DNA of 64,000 bases, from contig VZTI01004092.1 in assembly GCA_013397865.1 (NCBI GenBank), forward strand, positions 1,422,581 through 1,486,580, given 5' to 3'. The notes beneath the pieces are model-generated. The model was not told the DNA's origin and did not search any database. It saw only the letters and a list, made by a program, of their open reading frames with translations. The position numbers and the translations under genes were made by a program. Positions within the stretch are counted from its first letter, which is position 1; every line of letters begins with the position of its first letter. This DNA is from Struthidea cinerea (Eukaryota > Chordata > Aves > Passeriformes > Corcoracidae). Positions 47,531-60,535 of this stretch are shown here, in pieces.

Positions 47531-50500
47531 AATGGAAAGATAGTTTTGCACGTTAACTTTTCTTATACGTACCAATATTTCAGTATCAGTTATGTTTATT
47601 GTTTGTATATTGAATTAATCTCTAAAACAGTGTTCCTACCAGTCTGAACCTTTTTTCATCTAAGTCTAGTTTGCCTACATTTGCAGCACGTAAGAACACA
47701 TTACATAAATTACTGAAGTCGAGTTGTACATCTCTTGTCTTTTCTCTCTCTGTTACCAGCTCCTAAAAAGATATTAGATTGGTGTGAGATTTTTTCCCCA
47801 GCCAATCTCTGCTGGATGTTGATAATTACCTTCCATACACTCACAAATATCTCATCATTTGTTCCAGAAATTAAACTGGTTGTTTCTAATTCACTTAATT
47901 CTCCTTTAATGTATTTTAAGAACTAAAAAACTAGAGAATGGGTAAGGTATTAGACATCACATTTACCTGTCTTGATGAGTTATGAAAATAACTGCTAAAA
48001 GCTCTAGATCTCATCTGTCAAACCTTTAGGTTTGGTCTGGAATGGAGCTCATTAGATCTAGGCAATTTGGAAACAATTGAATTTAACTAATACTTGTTAA
48101 TTGGGGGAGGTTTTTGTCCGTTCAAAGACTTAGCTCTTGCTCTTTAGTGGCTGGAATCAGAGCTGATACCATCTGATGAAGGCTTGTCTTTTGTGGTGAT
48201 CAACACACCAAAAAGCATTAACAACTTCACCTTTTTGACCTCATACATCAATGGCTTTCATGCTCAGTTTCACGGCAGAATACTCTTGAACCTTCCTTTA
48301 TTGTTCATGCCTTTACCGAATGATTTCCTAATGTTTCTTGCTGGTTACATCCAACTTTGTACCCTGAACACTGTTAGTGAGTAACACTCTGCATTTTAAT
48401 GTGATCTTGTTGGGCTTTTGTACATTTTTGTGGTAATCTGATTTGGTTTTCACTGCTGGTTTGCTTCCTTCTTGTGCTTCAGGTCAGTGAAGAGCTCATG
48501 GTCTGGGCAAGGTTACTGTGCCACTTGTCTTTTCTCCACTCTGAAACAGCTGGCACATAAAGGCATAAAAATTATTGCATTAAAGATCTTCCGTCTCTCC
48601 TTAATGTGCTTTTTCCTCAGACCAATCCTCTGGAGACCTTTCCTGCCAATCCTCTGGGATTGCTGAAGTGTACTCCCTTGAGATCCATTCATTTGACTTC
48701 CCTGTTGCGCTGCCTTCTTATTCTAAGTTGTTAAGGGTGGAAAAAGGAATACTTTTAATCTTTTCCTTGTAAGTACTGCCACCAGATTTTTCCTGTGTTG
48801 TCCCAGATTTTACACACAGGAGAGTATTCATTGACAGCACTCCCCTTCTCAGGTGCCCAAGTTCAGAGGTTAGTCTCTGCAGGCTCTTGGAATAGCTGAT
48901 GGGAAGTCATGGGATGTTTGTGTTGGCAGTGTGGATTCACAGGCCACCTCAACTCTTGCTTTGAGTCACAGTCTAGCAGAGCCCCTTGACTGAATACCTA
49001 ATTTAGGCTTTAAAGTTTGGTGCTCAGAGTTTGGTACTTTTCCACGTGATGCCTTTCTTTGTTCCCTCCTCAAGTCCCTTTCAGCTTCAACACTGCATTG
49101 CAACATCTCTTTGGGGTAGAAATGGAGGACCTGAAGGCAAGAAATGTGATCCGGGAAGCCACAATGCACTGTGCAATTTTCTGCTTTCAGGCTGATAAAT
49201 TATCGTGTCTTCAGCGTGCTCTGGCACGCAGTGCAATTTGTCCATGCAGCAGTGATGATAGGTTGTCCTGAGCTAATAATCAGGACCCATTTGTTTAGAC
49301 TCCTCAGCCTTTTAGGGGAGTCTTAAAAAAGAGTTCTTATCTCTTTGTCAGTTTTTATTCGTGTTTTATCATAAATGGAGAAAGCTCTTAGCCTTTGAGG
49401 GTGATCACGTTAAGAGGCAATTTAAGAGAAGAAAAATATTCAGCACGGTTTGCAGTGACAGATTGTCTTGTGCATCTCAAGAAAACACAGTTAATTGAAC
49501 GTTGCAAAATGCTTAGAAAAGGAAAGCTGCCTTTCCTGTCATACATCTGAGATCTTTGTGCTGCCAGAAAGCAACACCTCTGGCTTTGCACTGGGGTTCT
49601 CTCAGCCTTTCAGCCTCGGTGTACAGTTTCACACTGTGTTTGTACCCTGTACCTTCCACCTTGCCGTCAGGATACCACCCAGAACACGATTCCAACCTGC
49701 TCTCCTGTCTCCCACTCTCCATCATCTGTGAGTTCCTCACCAAACAAAAAATGGTTTCTTTCAAATTAAAAACTGGCTGGTAGGATCACAGGAGCAGTAC
49801 AATTGCCTTGCAGGAAAAGAGGATGAGCACAGCTCTTCAGCTTTAAAGCTGCATTATTAACTCTTTAAGCCTGATTATGTGCACCAAAACTATTCATGGG
49901 TAGCCTCTCATTCTTGAAGGACTGGGACTGTTTTCTCATGACAGATGGAGCAGGAATTGTTCCATGGCAAAGTCAGAGGCTGAAGGTCGTCGGTTGTCTC
50001 CTCTTGAATGTTTGTAGAAATAAAATGCTTTCCCTTTCTCAGTGTGATATGTACCTCAGCACTGGCATCTTTCACTGCAAAATGTAAGGCTCCCTTATTG
50101 ATGTTTTAATTCAATTTAAGAGTTTTCTTGACGTTGTTTAATGGTAGAGGTGTTTGTGCTTCAAGATTCCCTTATTCTTGCTTTGGGGATTTGCTCCATC
50201 GTTTTAGTCCAACTTCACGACTGTTTCAAGATCAGTTTTAAGTAATCAAATTACTATAGATGCAACCCAACATCTCACCTACCTAGAACTTTTAAAGAGG
50301 TTTTGCAGCTGATTTCAGTGAATGAACCCTCTCCGTTTACTGGGAGAGGCCAATTTAGCAAAGACTTTTTTTCCCCCCAATATTTTTTTTCCCCTATGTC
50401 AACAAGGTACAGCCCAGTGAAACTGCTGACTCCAGCTCTGAGACATTACAGCATGTACTGTACTACTAGGAATGCCATGGAGATAGTCATTAATATTTCC

Positions 50501-53248
50501 ATGAAAATGATATTTTTAAAGCAAGTGGATTCATCAAAACCAAACCAGTTCCCGTCACAAGTTAGTTTTGATTAATTTTTCAAGACAAATATTTTTGGGG
50601 AAGCAGAAATTTTCCAAATTTGCAATACATCTATTTTGACCTTTTTTAGATTTAAAAATAGTTATTTTTCATTTCAAGATGACCTTTCCTTTAGAAAGCT
50701 AAGCTAATTATCATTAAAAACTTTTCTAAACTAAGAAGTTTAATATTTAATCATTTAAGCAAAGTGAATGGATTTTTTTTTTGTTCATCTGGGACAGAAA
50801 ATTACATTTCTGCACAGCCACAGATGTTGCCTGCCACTGACTGGCATGGGAGCTGGAAGCCTGCATCAAAGCATAATACAGGGTTTAGTGGGGGTTTCAT
50901 GGGAAGAAGCTTCTAGTCTTGTTCTTTTTTCCCCAGATTATGTAATTGAATAGAAGAAGTTGCTACACAAGAAGATAATTACTGTACCCTTTTTATAGTT
51001 GTGTTTATAGTCGCAGATCAGCCACCCTTTTAGCACAGATAGCAACTCCTTCAGAAACAAACCTGACCCCTAAATTGGGAATTATGCTTGCCATGACTGC
51101 AGCATTCAAGAACCTTTTTACTTCTCTTCCCCCCCTTCTCATGAGATTTTCATGTGTGTTTTGTGAGTGCTTACCAGGCTGTGGACTGAAGTGGTGCACT
51201 ATTATATTAATGTTTTGAACGATTCCTATGGGAGATCCAAAAGAAGATCTTGTATTCTGCAAAGTAAATAAGCATCAGAAAGATGTGCAAGTGTTTATTG
51301 CAGAAAGAGCTTTTCTAAGTGAACTCAGCTATCTAACAGCAAATACCACAGCTATTTTTGTTAGGCTCTCCAAAATCATATACTTCTCAAGTAACATCTG
51401 CCAGGGCACAAGGACTGATGAGTTTTCCAAAGCACTCTGTCTGGAAAATACAAAACTTCTTTAGCCCATCAAACCATGGGTTTTCAAGTCTTGTATTTTC
51501 CTACCCGGGTACGATACCCACATTTTGTTTAAGGCTGCTGCGTGTTGATCCCAGCACTTAGAGCCTCCCTTTCTTGAGGCAGAGCTAATTGAAGTCGTAA
51601 ATTCCGCAATGCTTGGCGGGTAGAAGTTCACTGTCAATGGATCCTCCTTGTAGTGTGCAATTAATTTGCCTTCTCTCTTCAGGGTCAGCACTGACCACTT
51701 ATCCCCTACCTTCAACACTGATATTTTATGCCTCTTGCTTATTTATGCCCTTTTCTGTAGCTGTACTTACGTGTGTGCGAATTCACAGGGGATTTTCGGT
51801 GGTGCATAAATGAAGCACAGAGATTCTCGTATCTATGGATCCTTCACTGTATTTAGCTGGTCTCCTTCCGCACAAACGATCCAGGCTCCTCCTTTCTCAG
51901 CAGGTTTCTTAGCTCCATGAGACCCTTGAGCACTGAATTCAGGTCCAGGTCCGCTCAAGAGTCTTTGTGTCTTCTTGTTTCTTGCATCTCTCTCCATCTC
52001 CATGGTATGCAAGATAAAGGCCCGGTTTCTGACCTCTCTGTCTCCTTGTGTGCATGTTCATCATTATTCACATCCCAGCGTTCTGCACACGGTTTGTGGA
52101 AAGCTTCTTTTGGCCAGCTCTTCAGGAGAAGCATTGGGGTTTAAAGAGCGCCCATTTTCCTTGACTGGGAGGTACACAAGGGTATGAGGGATTGCTCTCG
52201 TGTGCTGAAGCATCCCTTGGATCACAAACTGCAGAATTAATAATCTCTACATGGGTAGATTCCACCAGGCGTTAAGCTGGAAGCTGAGACTGATAATGAT
52301 ATAGATAAGAGTCTAAATCTGTGTTTTGGAGGATCCTGGGAGTCGGAGGAAGAGATGGGGGTGCTGAGGAGTGACAACAAAGGTCAAAGCTGGTAAAGCA
52401 AAAAGGGTGGAGAGCAAAAGGAGAAAGCAGCTGCTGTGAAGTCCCCCCTTCAGAAGCATGGTTAGAACTCACAGCTAGAGATTCCAGCTTCTTGTTCCCT
52501 CACCCATGCCAGAGAAGTCTGACTTAGGGAGTTCAGCCTGCATTTTCTTATCAGCTGTAATGCATTTGCACTGATCTTAGAAAATTAAGACAAAATCCCA
52601 GTATCAACGTCCGGTAACAACAGGACACGCCAAGCTTCCGAGTCAGTGTTTACTGTTCTGCATTTTTGGCACGTGGATGTCATTGAGGTTCCTGCTGTCC
52701 CATCAGCTACTCCTAATTTCTCCAGCACTGTGCCTTCACTGATAACCTTGACATACTTGTTATATAAGAAAGCTGAAGTCACGTACTCTATCTTTTTCCT
52801 GTCTAATCCTTGCCAGTTGTTCCATTTAGGTCTCCCTGCAACTTCACATGAGAGGCTGTGTACATTGAGGATCTTTGTGAGGGGGCAGACACAACAGCAG
52901 ATGAAGCCTTGATAATATTAAAGGAGCTGTGGAAGCCTTGGGGATGCTTTTGGACTGTGAAGGCAGAGTAAAAGGAAGCCCATATGTTTAAAGAAGGGCC
53001 ATGAAATAATCCAGTAGAAGTACATTATATGTTATTGGGGAAAAGATACTCATTCTGAGTCACGTGGCAGATGATTTAGGAAAATAGGTAGAGGAGGACC
53101 TGCTGCAGTTATACATCCTAACACACAGCAGCAAGTCCATCAACAGTGCTACTGGTGACAGATTCCTGCATTGCCGAGGGGATTACACAATTTAGCATGT
53201 CCAGAAATCATTTCATCACATTTTTATTTCCAAGAGACACAAGATGAT
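47531..53248. other. Unique non-coding DNA, no gene seen
   Basis: No exon or assignable repeat was seen. CCAATCCTCTGG occurs twice 24 bases apart at 48622 and 48646. 50.56-50.77 kb is very AT-rich (TTAATTATTT-type words) and could be conserved, but this is not testable here. Short frames near 49.5-49.8 kb overlap on both strands without motifs. Confidence 0.5.
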
Positions 53249-53480
53249 TTTGGTGGCAAGAGTCTGGCACTGAAAAAATCAGGTCCCAGGTTTGCAATTA
53301 GTTGGCTTTGTGTTCTAGGATAAGACATCTAACTTCCCTGAGCCTATGTTTAACCATCCATAAATGAGAATAGTTCTCACACATCTTCCAGGCTGCCGAA
53401 ATGTTTAATTAATTAGTGTTTCAAAATAGTTCTGCATGATGCAGATAGGAGGCACAGTAGAGTGCTGCTATTATTTCTTA
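53249..53480 (+). mobile_element. MIR-type SINE, nearly full length
   Basis: The block follows the amniote MIR/CORE-SINE in order. The tRNA-derived spacer and B-box area (GTCCCAGGTTTGCAATTAG at 53283-53301) leads into the core: GGATAAGACATCTAAC for GGGCAAGTCACTTAAC, CTTCCCTGAGCCTATGTTTA for CTCTCTGAGCCTCAGTTTC, CATCCATAAATGAGAATAG for CATCTGTAAAATGGGAATA, then TTTAATTAATTAGTGTTTC, AAATAGTTCTG and the tail AGTGCTGCTATTATT. About 230 bases are present, close to the full family length. It is old but collinear. The Pol III boxes are degenerate, so transcription is unlikely. Confidence 0.8.
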
Positions 53481-54902
53481 ACACCACATATACCTTCCTT
53501 CTATTTTATTTGTAACTGTAAGAAACCCCTTTGCTGCAAGCTGCTGAAGCCACAAGGTGTTTTATTCTATCACCCTATACTAGCCTTCCAGCCAGAAAAA
53601 AAGAACTGAGCCAGACACTGAAACGTTTACAGACACTTTTTGGTAATTGCTGCAGTTAATAGAAACTCCAGTTGCTTTAAGAGAAGTTTCAGTTTATGGC
53701 TGTGTTTGAATTTAACGTGCCATGAAACCATTCTGACGTGCACAGAGCCTGAAGCTTTTGCTGCTGAAACCTTTCTCCACGAAGCTGAGAATCTTAATGA
53801 GAAATGAAGGCCCCAAGCTAAGGATCTCACAACAGGCTGTTGCTGTGAACAGAGCAGAAAATGCCCCCCAAGGTGAGAAATTCTCTTTAAAAGATTACTC
53901 TGCTGTGGAGATGGAGCAATGCCAGAGCTTCCGTTAGTGACCAAATAATTTGGAGCCAGGGTAGGTGTTTTGGCAGCCACCGCATGACAAAGAAGGAAAA
54001 CCCCACAGCACTTTGGAACATTTCTGCAGCAGCAGTGCTCGAGCGCCAAAGTGAAGCTCCTCCACTCCTGGAGCTTCTCTTTCCTGACAGTTTATTTAAT
54101 TCTCCCACCCACCAACCCCTTTTCCCCTCCAAAGCACACATTGACACAAAGGTTGTTGGATGTCTTGGGTAACAGCGTTGTGCAGAAGAGAGACAGCTCA
54201 GCTTTGGCTCTGGTGCACTTCTGATACCGGGGAACATTTGAGATTAAGGTCTGGCTGCCATTTCACCGGGCATGTTTTGAGAGCCAGCACGGGCAGCAGC
54301 GCAGCCGTGTCCTCCCTCTGTCTTCTGAGCAGGCAGGTGAATCCTGCCACTTGCCTCGTCGCATTCAGAGCAACCAAGTTGCACTCCGTCAAAGTCTATT
54401 TCTGGTATTTGGGTTATTTACAAAGAGAGATTCAGTGCAATGCAGCAAATTTAGCCTGAATTCTTGGTTTGTTGAGCTCCTTCACAAAGTTGGCTCTAGT
54501 CTGTGTAGGATGTTTTTAGAGGGGTGGCTGCCACCAGGCAGGTATTCTGGCGTGGTCATGAGCTACCTACCTCAACAACACCCACTCCGTGTTTTCCAGA
54601 GGGAGATGTGAGGTTTTCAGACACACTGAGGAGGAAGAGGGTTAGATGCAGAAGGCTGGTTCATAATAACCCCTGTTACTCTGCACAATATTATCTTGAA
54701 ATAGATCTACATAGTAATATTGTGGAATTAAAAATTCATTTGTAGTTAGAACTTTAAATTTCTCAAGGCAGTAGCAAAAAAACGTGGACTGGGTGCAGAT
54801 CTGATTAGTGCTAATTTAATGAGGGTGCAGAACGTCTAACTTACCCCTGCTGCTTTACATCAGAAACATTGGGGATGATTCTGGCTTTGCTAAATGAAAA
54901 TG

Positions 54903-54980
54903 TTTAACAAAATATACACACATTTATATATAAAAATACACACAATTATGAACACACATAAATACATAATTTAACATGTA
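54903..54980. repeat. Degenerate (AC)n/(AT)n stretch
   Basis: ATATACACACATTTATATAT, AATACACACA and ACACACATAAATACATAA form a worn alternating simple repeat. Confidence 0.65.
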
Positions 54981-55004
54981 CTGAATACATATGAAAGATC
55001 TGGA

Positions 55005-55215
55005 GAGAGACAATTATTTCATATTTGTGTTGTTGTTGCCAAAACTGAATGAAGACAGTAAATTAAACAATGCTCTCTGATCATTATTGTAATCAAATTG
55101 AGTGTAAATATGTTGGCAGAGACTCCGATTTCTGTCAACAATTATTAGTAAAAATATATTTGCTCTTTGACTGAAAAGCAATTTTCACATATGTCACCAA
55201 ATGTAGCTACCTCGG
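55005..55215. promoter_or_regulatory. Candidate conserved non-coding element
   Basis: This AT-rich block holds ACAATTATTTCATATTTGTG, TTGTTGTTGCC, ACAGTAAATTAAACAATG, TGATCATTATTGTAATC and CAACAATTATTAG, that is, several ACAAT/ATTGT (SOX-like) and ATTA words within 160 bases. There is no repeat match and no long open frame. The call rests on appearance only. Confidence 0.25.
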
Positions 55216-57929
55216 GGCACGTTTTCAGAGTTAGGTGTGTTTGTGCATTACAACAACAGTAGAAGTCCCAGCTGTCTTTAATACATTAACGTGAAGTATT
55301 TAGCAGCTTCTTGAATCTCTGTACCTGCCCTGCCTGGTTGCTCAATGTGGAAAAGGCCTTCTTGTTCCATAATCTTTATAATTTCATGCCATGCAGTGGT
55401 AGGTTTGGGAGAAGAGAGACATATGTAATTGTGTCTGTCTGGAAAAGGATTTGCAGTCTCTTCTCATTGCTTATTTTGGGGATCTATTTGTCCCTTATAC
55501 TCATGTGCTGTTTGCTTTGAATGCAGATGGCACAAGTGACAGAAAAAGTGCCCACTGACATTTTGGCTGATAAAAATTAAAATGTATTAATGGTGGCCTG
55601 TGGCCAGAAACTGTCCCAATACCTGGGGCCTTGGTCTCCCATTCTACCACACTGCCTGTTCCAGAGCTGCACTGAGAATTTCCTCAGACTGGCCTTGACT
55701 GTTTTCAGTATTTAGATGATTTAATTCAGCTGACCATAACATATAATCTCCTCTTCTATCCTCCTTGGCTCTCTCAGTGGCTTGTCAGAGCAAGAGAGCT
55801 CATCAGAGACATTTGAATTCTCATTGTCTGGTCTGGCTGGCTTATTGCAAATGAAAAAAAATTGGGCCCCCCCCAAAATGTTTGCAGCTATTTTCGACAA
55901 ATGTGCTGCAGAAATGAATTCAAATCCCTTTATTTTTTGCCAGTTATTTCTTGTCCACAAGGAAAGTTTACAGTTAGACAGTCGGTGTCACCAGGGGCTG
56001 TGGAGTCATTAGTAACGTCTTTATCTTTCTGAGGAGGGAGGAATAGATTCAGTAAATCAGATTACCCATTAGTTGGGTGGAAGACTGGGTTTTATAGGTT
56101 GTTTTTTTCACCCTTTCTCTCATGAAGGGAGAAGGGGGGTTTGGAAGGTGGTAGCTTTGAATACCTAAGAAAAGAGGCATGACTCACCTTGTATTGCTCC
56201 TGAACAGGGCGGGTTGGGTGGTTCAGGAATGTAACTTGGCTATCAGAAGTGATCTTCTCCTGTCAAGACCATTCTAGCAGCAGGATATTCTCCTGGATTT
56301 AGTGACACTGAGTGACAATTTGCCATAAATTCCACGTAATCAAGGGGATTCTTTTAGCCCCATTACAAGCCATGATAGAAGTTGCAGGAATTCCTTTGGA
56401 GGATCTCTGAGTTCGTAGGTGCTACAGTTTCAGAGAGTTGGCGGGGGGGCTGGTCTGTCACGAAACCTTAAAGTGAGTAACATGACAACTAAAATGGAAT
56501 GGAAGTGCCCTTTTTCTGTTCAGCAACACGAGTTTCTTAATAGATGTGGCAGAGCTGTGCCATAAGTGAAGCTGGAAAGTTGCAGCCGTCCTTACAGAGG
56601 CAGAGCACTTCTATTTTGCCAGGTTTTGTGATGGGAGCATGCGCCAGCCTGTAGATGTGGAATGGACATTGTAAACAACATTAGTGGGACATCTCCAAGA
56701 GCAAATGAACCAAACGATTTGGCCATCCATCACTCATCAGTGGAACTGGAGGAGTGGTGTTAATTTGGAATGCTGTATGGAGAAATCACCGAGCTCTAAA
56801 AGCCCTTGTTAGCAACAAACACATAGCAGATGCCACGTTGTTTGTTGCTGGTGTCACCTCCAGAAAGCAGAGAATAGCAAACAGATTTTCTCTGTACCAG
56901 TGGGACCCACATAGCAAAGTGCATATCTGACAGATAGGAGAAGAGAAAGGAGTGTTCTTCATGTGCTACCTCACTGGGAAATGCTGACAGGAGGAGGGTG
57001 GAGTCTGCACTGCACGTAGAAATGGGGGGGAGTACATGAGCCTGGGCTCTGGAAAGGAGGAAGTGGAAGAAGAATTGCAAGATAATTGCAGAAAGGGGAA
57101 CTTCTGGTTTGAAGCTGTAACCGAACAATTCAGAAGAGGATAAGCAGTTGGGGAGATCAAATGTAGGCTGAAAAGGGCACTGTGGAAAAAATAAATGTTG
57201 GGGCATCCTCACCTATTTGTATGACCCACAAGAAGGTGTCCTTGTTTGTGTGAGACTTATTTTCCAGGGTATCCTGAAAGGGCTGGGCAGTGAGGGTTTG
57301 GTTTGGAATCCTTTCTGCTTTGATTAAGCTTTAACCCATTCTCTGGGCCCTGAAACAGGGGCTGGTTGCCTGTAACATGTGGTATCACGTGGCAGCATCA
57401 GCCTTGGCAGTCTGAATGAAAAAATACGTGGTTTGGTGTCAGGCTTGAGTTGGATGTCCCGGCTTAGCTGAAAGGAAGGAAATGTAACCTGTTAAAGTAA
57501 GATACTTTTCTGTGCAACATGTAATTCAACCTGTCTTGCAATGTGCAAATAGGTTAGAAGATTGGACTCGCATTTGAATAGAAGTAGTGATTAGTCTGGT
57601 TTGCATAAAAGTATAAATGTCAGCTCCCTGTGTTTTAAGGAACTTGTAGCTGGCATCAGAAAGAAATCATGCATGCATGCAGCTGGCTTATGTTACCAAG
57701 ATATTCCAGGCTTTGTGGAGGTCAAGTACTTAGATTTTTCTATCGCTCTTTTTTGGCTGTTGCATAGGGAGTGGCTGACCTTGTTGCTGGTGTGTTTCTG
57801 TCTGTATTGGTTGTTATTCTGGGGAAAGGAAAACTTAAAGCAAAATTTGGGAATAATCACTGAAGACAAGTGTCCTAGCCCTGCAGTCAAACCACAGACC
57901 CTTTCATAGGCTGGTCAAACCCCATCTTA

Positions 57930-58090
57930 CAACATCTCTCTCTTACTTGAGAGGCTGTTCTAGGCTCTCCACTCTTTTCTGCTTAGAAATCTTTTTCTAA
58001 TTCCTGTTTGAGATCAGAGGCCTGAGCTGGTTCTTGAGCCACGGTGTCCTTTTGGTTAGATAGACCTTTTCTCTCCCTGGTATATACCGT
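57930..58090 (-). mobile_element. Old CR1-like LINE fragment, antisense
   Basis: GAGAGGCTGTTCTAGGCTCT, TTCTGCTTAGAAATCTTTTT, CTAATTCCTGTTTGAGATC and GGTGTCCTTTTGG parallel in order the antisense CR1 text GCCTGTTCCAGTGCTTGACC, AAGAAATTCTTCCTAA, TCCAGCCTGAACC and CTTGTCC. Divergence is high, as in the oldest avian CR1/L3-like copies. Both ends are approximate. Confidence 0.5.
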
Positions 58091-58821
58091 GATTTGTGTA
58101 GGGACAGCAGTGACATCCCCATGGTATGATGTCATTACGGGCTAGCCTCAGGTGAAGAGATCTATTACCAAACCTGCCTCGACACTAATGGGAATGAATT
58201 CCCTTAGGAGAGAAAATAACGTAGCCCCGTGTTTCGGAGCTGTTAAAAGGATTTGAAGCGACACAGCTTTGAGTGTTGATCAAGCCTGTGTTTATTCCAT
58301 CCCTCTAATCAGAAGGGATGAGTCATTCTGCTATGCAAACCCGGGCCTGGGGCCTCTCAGCAGCTCCAAGGAGGGAAGCGTTTCCCAAGTCACTTCTGTC
58401 GTGCTGCTCATCTGGATGAATCCAAAAGCAGCTTGTGTTAGTGAAAGGATCTATAAACCTGGCAGGAAGACTGCGTGTCCCCTCCTGAGGTGAAGCCTCG
58501 GCCCTGTGGTGGGATGCAGCAGTTTCTTAGCAGAACTTTTTATTGCCACCACGACAACAAAGGAGGTGAAGATCAAATTTACTTAAAACCACGGAGTAGC
58601 CTGAGGTGTGTTGGAGAAGGTACTGGGCCAGCTTTGGCAATGGCCTGGGAGGTTTTTGCTGGTTTTGTCATTTTTGCCTCTTAACTTTGCACTCCCTCAG
58701 TTGTGTCTGTCGTTCCTGGTGGAGCAGGAAAAACCCTCAATGGCAGTGCTGGGCCTGCCTTCCTTTCCTTTTGATTAATTTAGGCTTTTTGATTAAATGA
58801 CAGCTTTCATCACTTTCAGCA

Positions 58822-58855
58822 GTCACTTTGTGACAATGCAATTTATAGATGCATT
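58822..58855. promoter_or_regulatory. Two abutting inverted repeats in a candidate conserved block
   Basis: GTCAC-TTT-GTGAC (58822-58834) is followed with no gap by AATGCA, nine bases, then TGCATT (58835-58855). The surrounding text to 58920 is AT-rich with TATATGATTAGG and AGTAAATAAC. The arms are perfect. This looks like a cluster of transcription factor sites (octamer-like ATGCAAT within it), but there is no direct evidence. Confidence 0.3.
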
Positions 58856-60524
58856 GGCATTATATGATTAGGACAAGCACAGTAAATAACAAATGAGAGC
58901 GGTGATTTATTTTGATATTTAAACAGATCCTCCTCCAAACTCAAAGTTCATGCTGTTTTCATATACAGAAATGTGTTTTATTTGTTTGCTGAGTGATCTA
59001 ATACCTGGTGCACCTTTCAAGGATAACAGCTGCCATGCAGCACTGAACACAAAAGACAAACTATTCAATATCCCTCTGAAATCTGGTCCATATTTCTGCA
59101 AAACCCAAGCTAAATAGATAAAAAGAAGGAAAGGTTAGAGTTCAAACAGCTCTTTTGGTGTTTCCATCTCACACCAAATCTGCTGATAATTAAATGTCAT
59201 GCTCTGGTTAATCAACAGCAGTTGATCTCCAGCTACCAGTGTGGCCATCTCAAACTCAAGGTTTACAGCCTCTCACTGGGCATCTTAACCCAACCGTGCA
59301 GAGACAGACGAGTGCCGGTGATTGACACAACTTCTGCAATTGGTTAGACATTTTCTGGAAGTATTTCCCTTCTCCAGAAGTAATTTCAGCCAGTTTGAAA
59401 TACCTGAAAGACATGTGTTAAATTAGACAAAATAAATGAAACACGGGAAGAACAGAGGCAGAACATCCTACCATTTTCTTTCCAGATTTTTGGAACAGAA
59501 TATTTTGATTCTTCGTTATGAAATGTTTATTTTGTTTCCAACAGCTATGCTGATATTATAAAACAAAAAGACGGAGTTGGGATGAAAGGTTTTACTTGCT
59601 GTGAAGAGAAAAGAATTTGTTTCATTTTTCTGGGGGAGTTTTTGAGCACTTTTTGGTTCCTTGCTTCCGTTGAGGATGTGGCTGAGTGTTACAGAGTAGG
59701 ATTTCTCTGGGAGACGCAGGTCACACCAGCACTGGCCGTGGTGTAGCCACGGGAGCAAGCTGAAGGATGACTGAGTGAGCAAATTCCTGACGTTGTGTGA
59801 CTTTACCTTCCCGAATTCATATTTGGATGCCTCCTCTGGACAGGCAGAAACACGAAGCACACAGGCCCTGAAGTGGTACGTGTTGATAGGGATATTTTCA
59901 AGCAAAAGCTGAGAAAGGCAGGACAAGAGAGTCGCTTTGGTAGCAGGTGTTGTATGTGCACATAGCAGAGGCTGATCAGTGAATCTCAAACTACCAACCC
60001 AGCACAAATAATAGCATTTAGAAGCTCATGAAGTTGTCAAGGCTGAAGGTAAAACATGTTCACCTACCTAGAGAACAAGTCACCTTCTCTGGGAATATTC
60101 TGAGCAGATCCTGCCCCTGTCCTTACTGAAATGACTCCCTCAAATGTGGGATTTCTTTGCCCTCTCTGATACTTGTTTTGCATTTCCAGGGTCGAATGTT
60201 GGAGCAGTGTGTCATTCTCACTTTGTTGTTGTCTCTAAGAACAATTCTTGGGTCTTCTCTTGCCTCAGGAGAGACTCTGCAGGAGTATAATTTTTCTGCT
60301 CTCACTTTTGTTTTCCATGTCGTACTAACTACCTTGGTTTTGAAAAAGGCTGATTGGTCTATTACTCTTCTGCTGGCTTATTTTTCTCAAGCCTTTAAGG
60401 TTGAGATAAAGAAGCAGGTTTCCCTATTTAATTTAGTAAATGGGTGTAAATTTGAACGAGGGCTCAAACAGAAATAAAAGGTTAATGGCAGACAACTACC
60501 AGTAAAAAAAAAAGGCAATTTTGA

Positions 60525-60535
60525 GGGGGGGGGGG
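60525..60535. repeat. G11 homopolymer
   Basis: This run of eleven Gs lies 11 bases after a poly-A run (60504-60513). A single run cannot form an intramolecular G-quadruplex. Confidence 0.85.

Larger units (their letters stand above)
53481..57929. other. Unique non-coding DNA, no gene seen
   Basis: No exon was supported. An A/C/T-rich stretch with ATACACAC and TATATA words lies at 54903-54980, followed by a candidate conserved block at 55005-55215. The minus frames near 53.6-54.2 kb and 56.8-57.2 kb (140 and 138 codons) lack known motifs. Confidence 0.5.

Noticed and set aside
48622..48657. CCAATCCTCTGG repeated 24 bases apart
   Set aside because: Only the 12-base word matches and the rest of the interval differs, so it is too small to call a duplication.
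59516..60007. Minus-strand open frame of 163 codons in unique DNA
   Set aside because: There is no known motif, signal peptide or family likeness, and no promoter or splice context. A frame this size is expected by chance somewhere in 64 kb on six frames.
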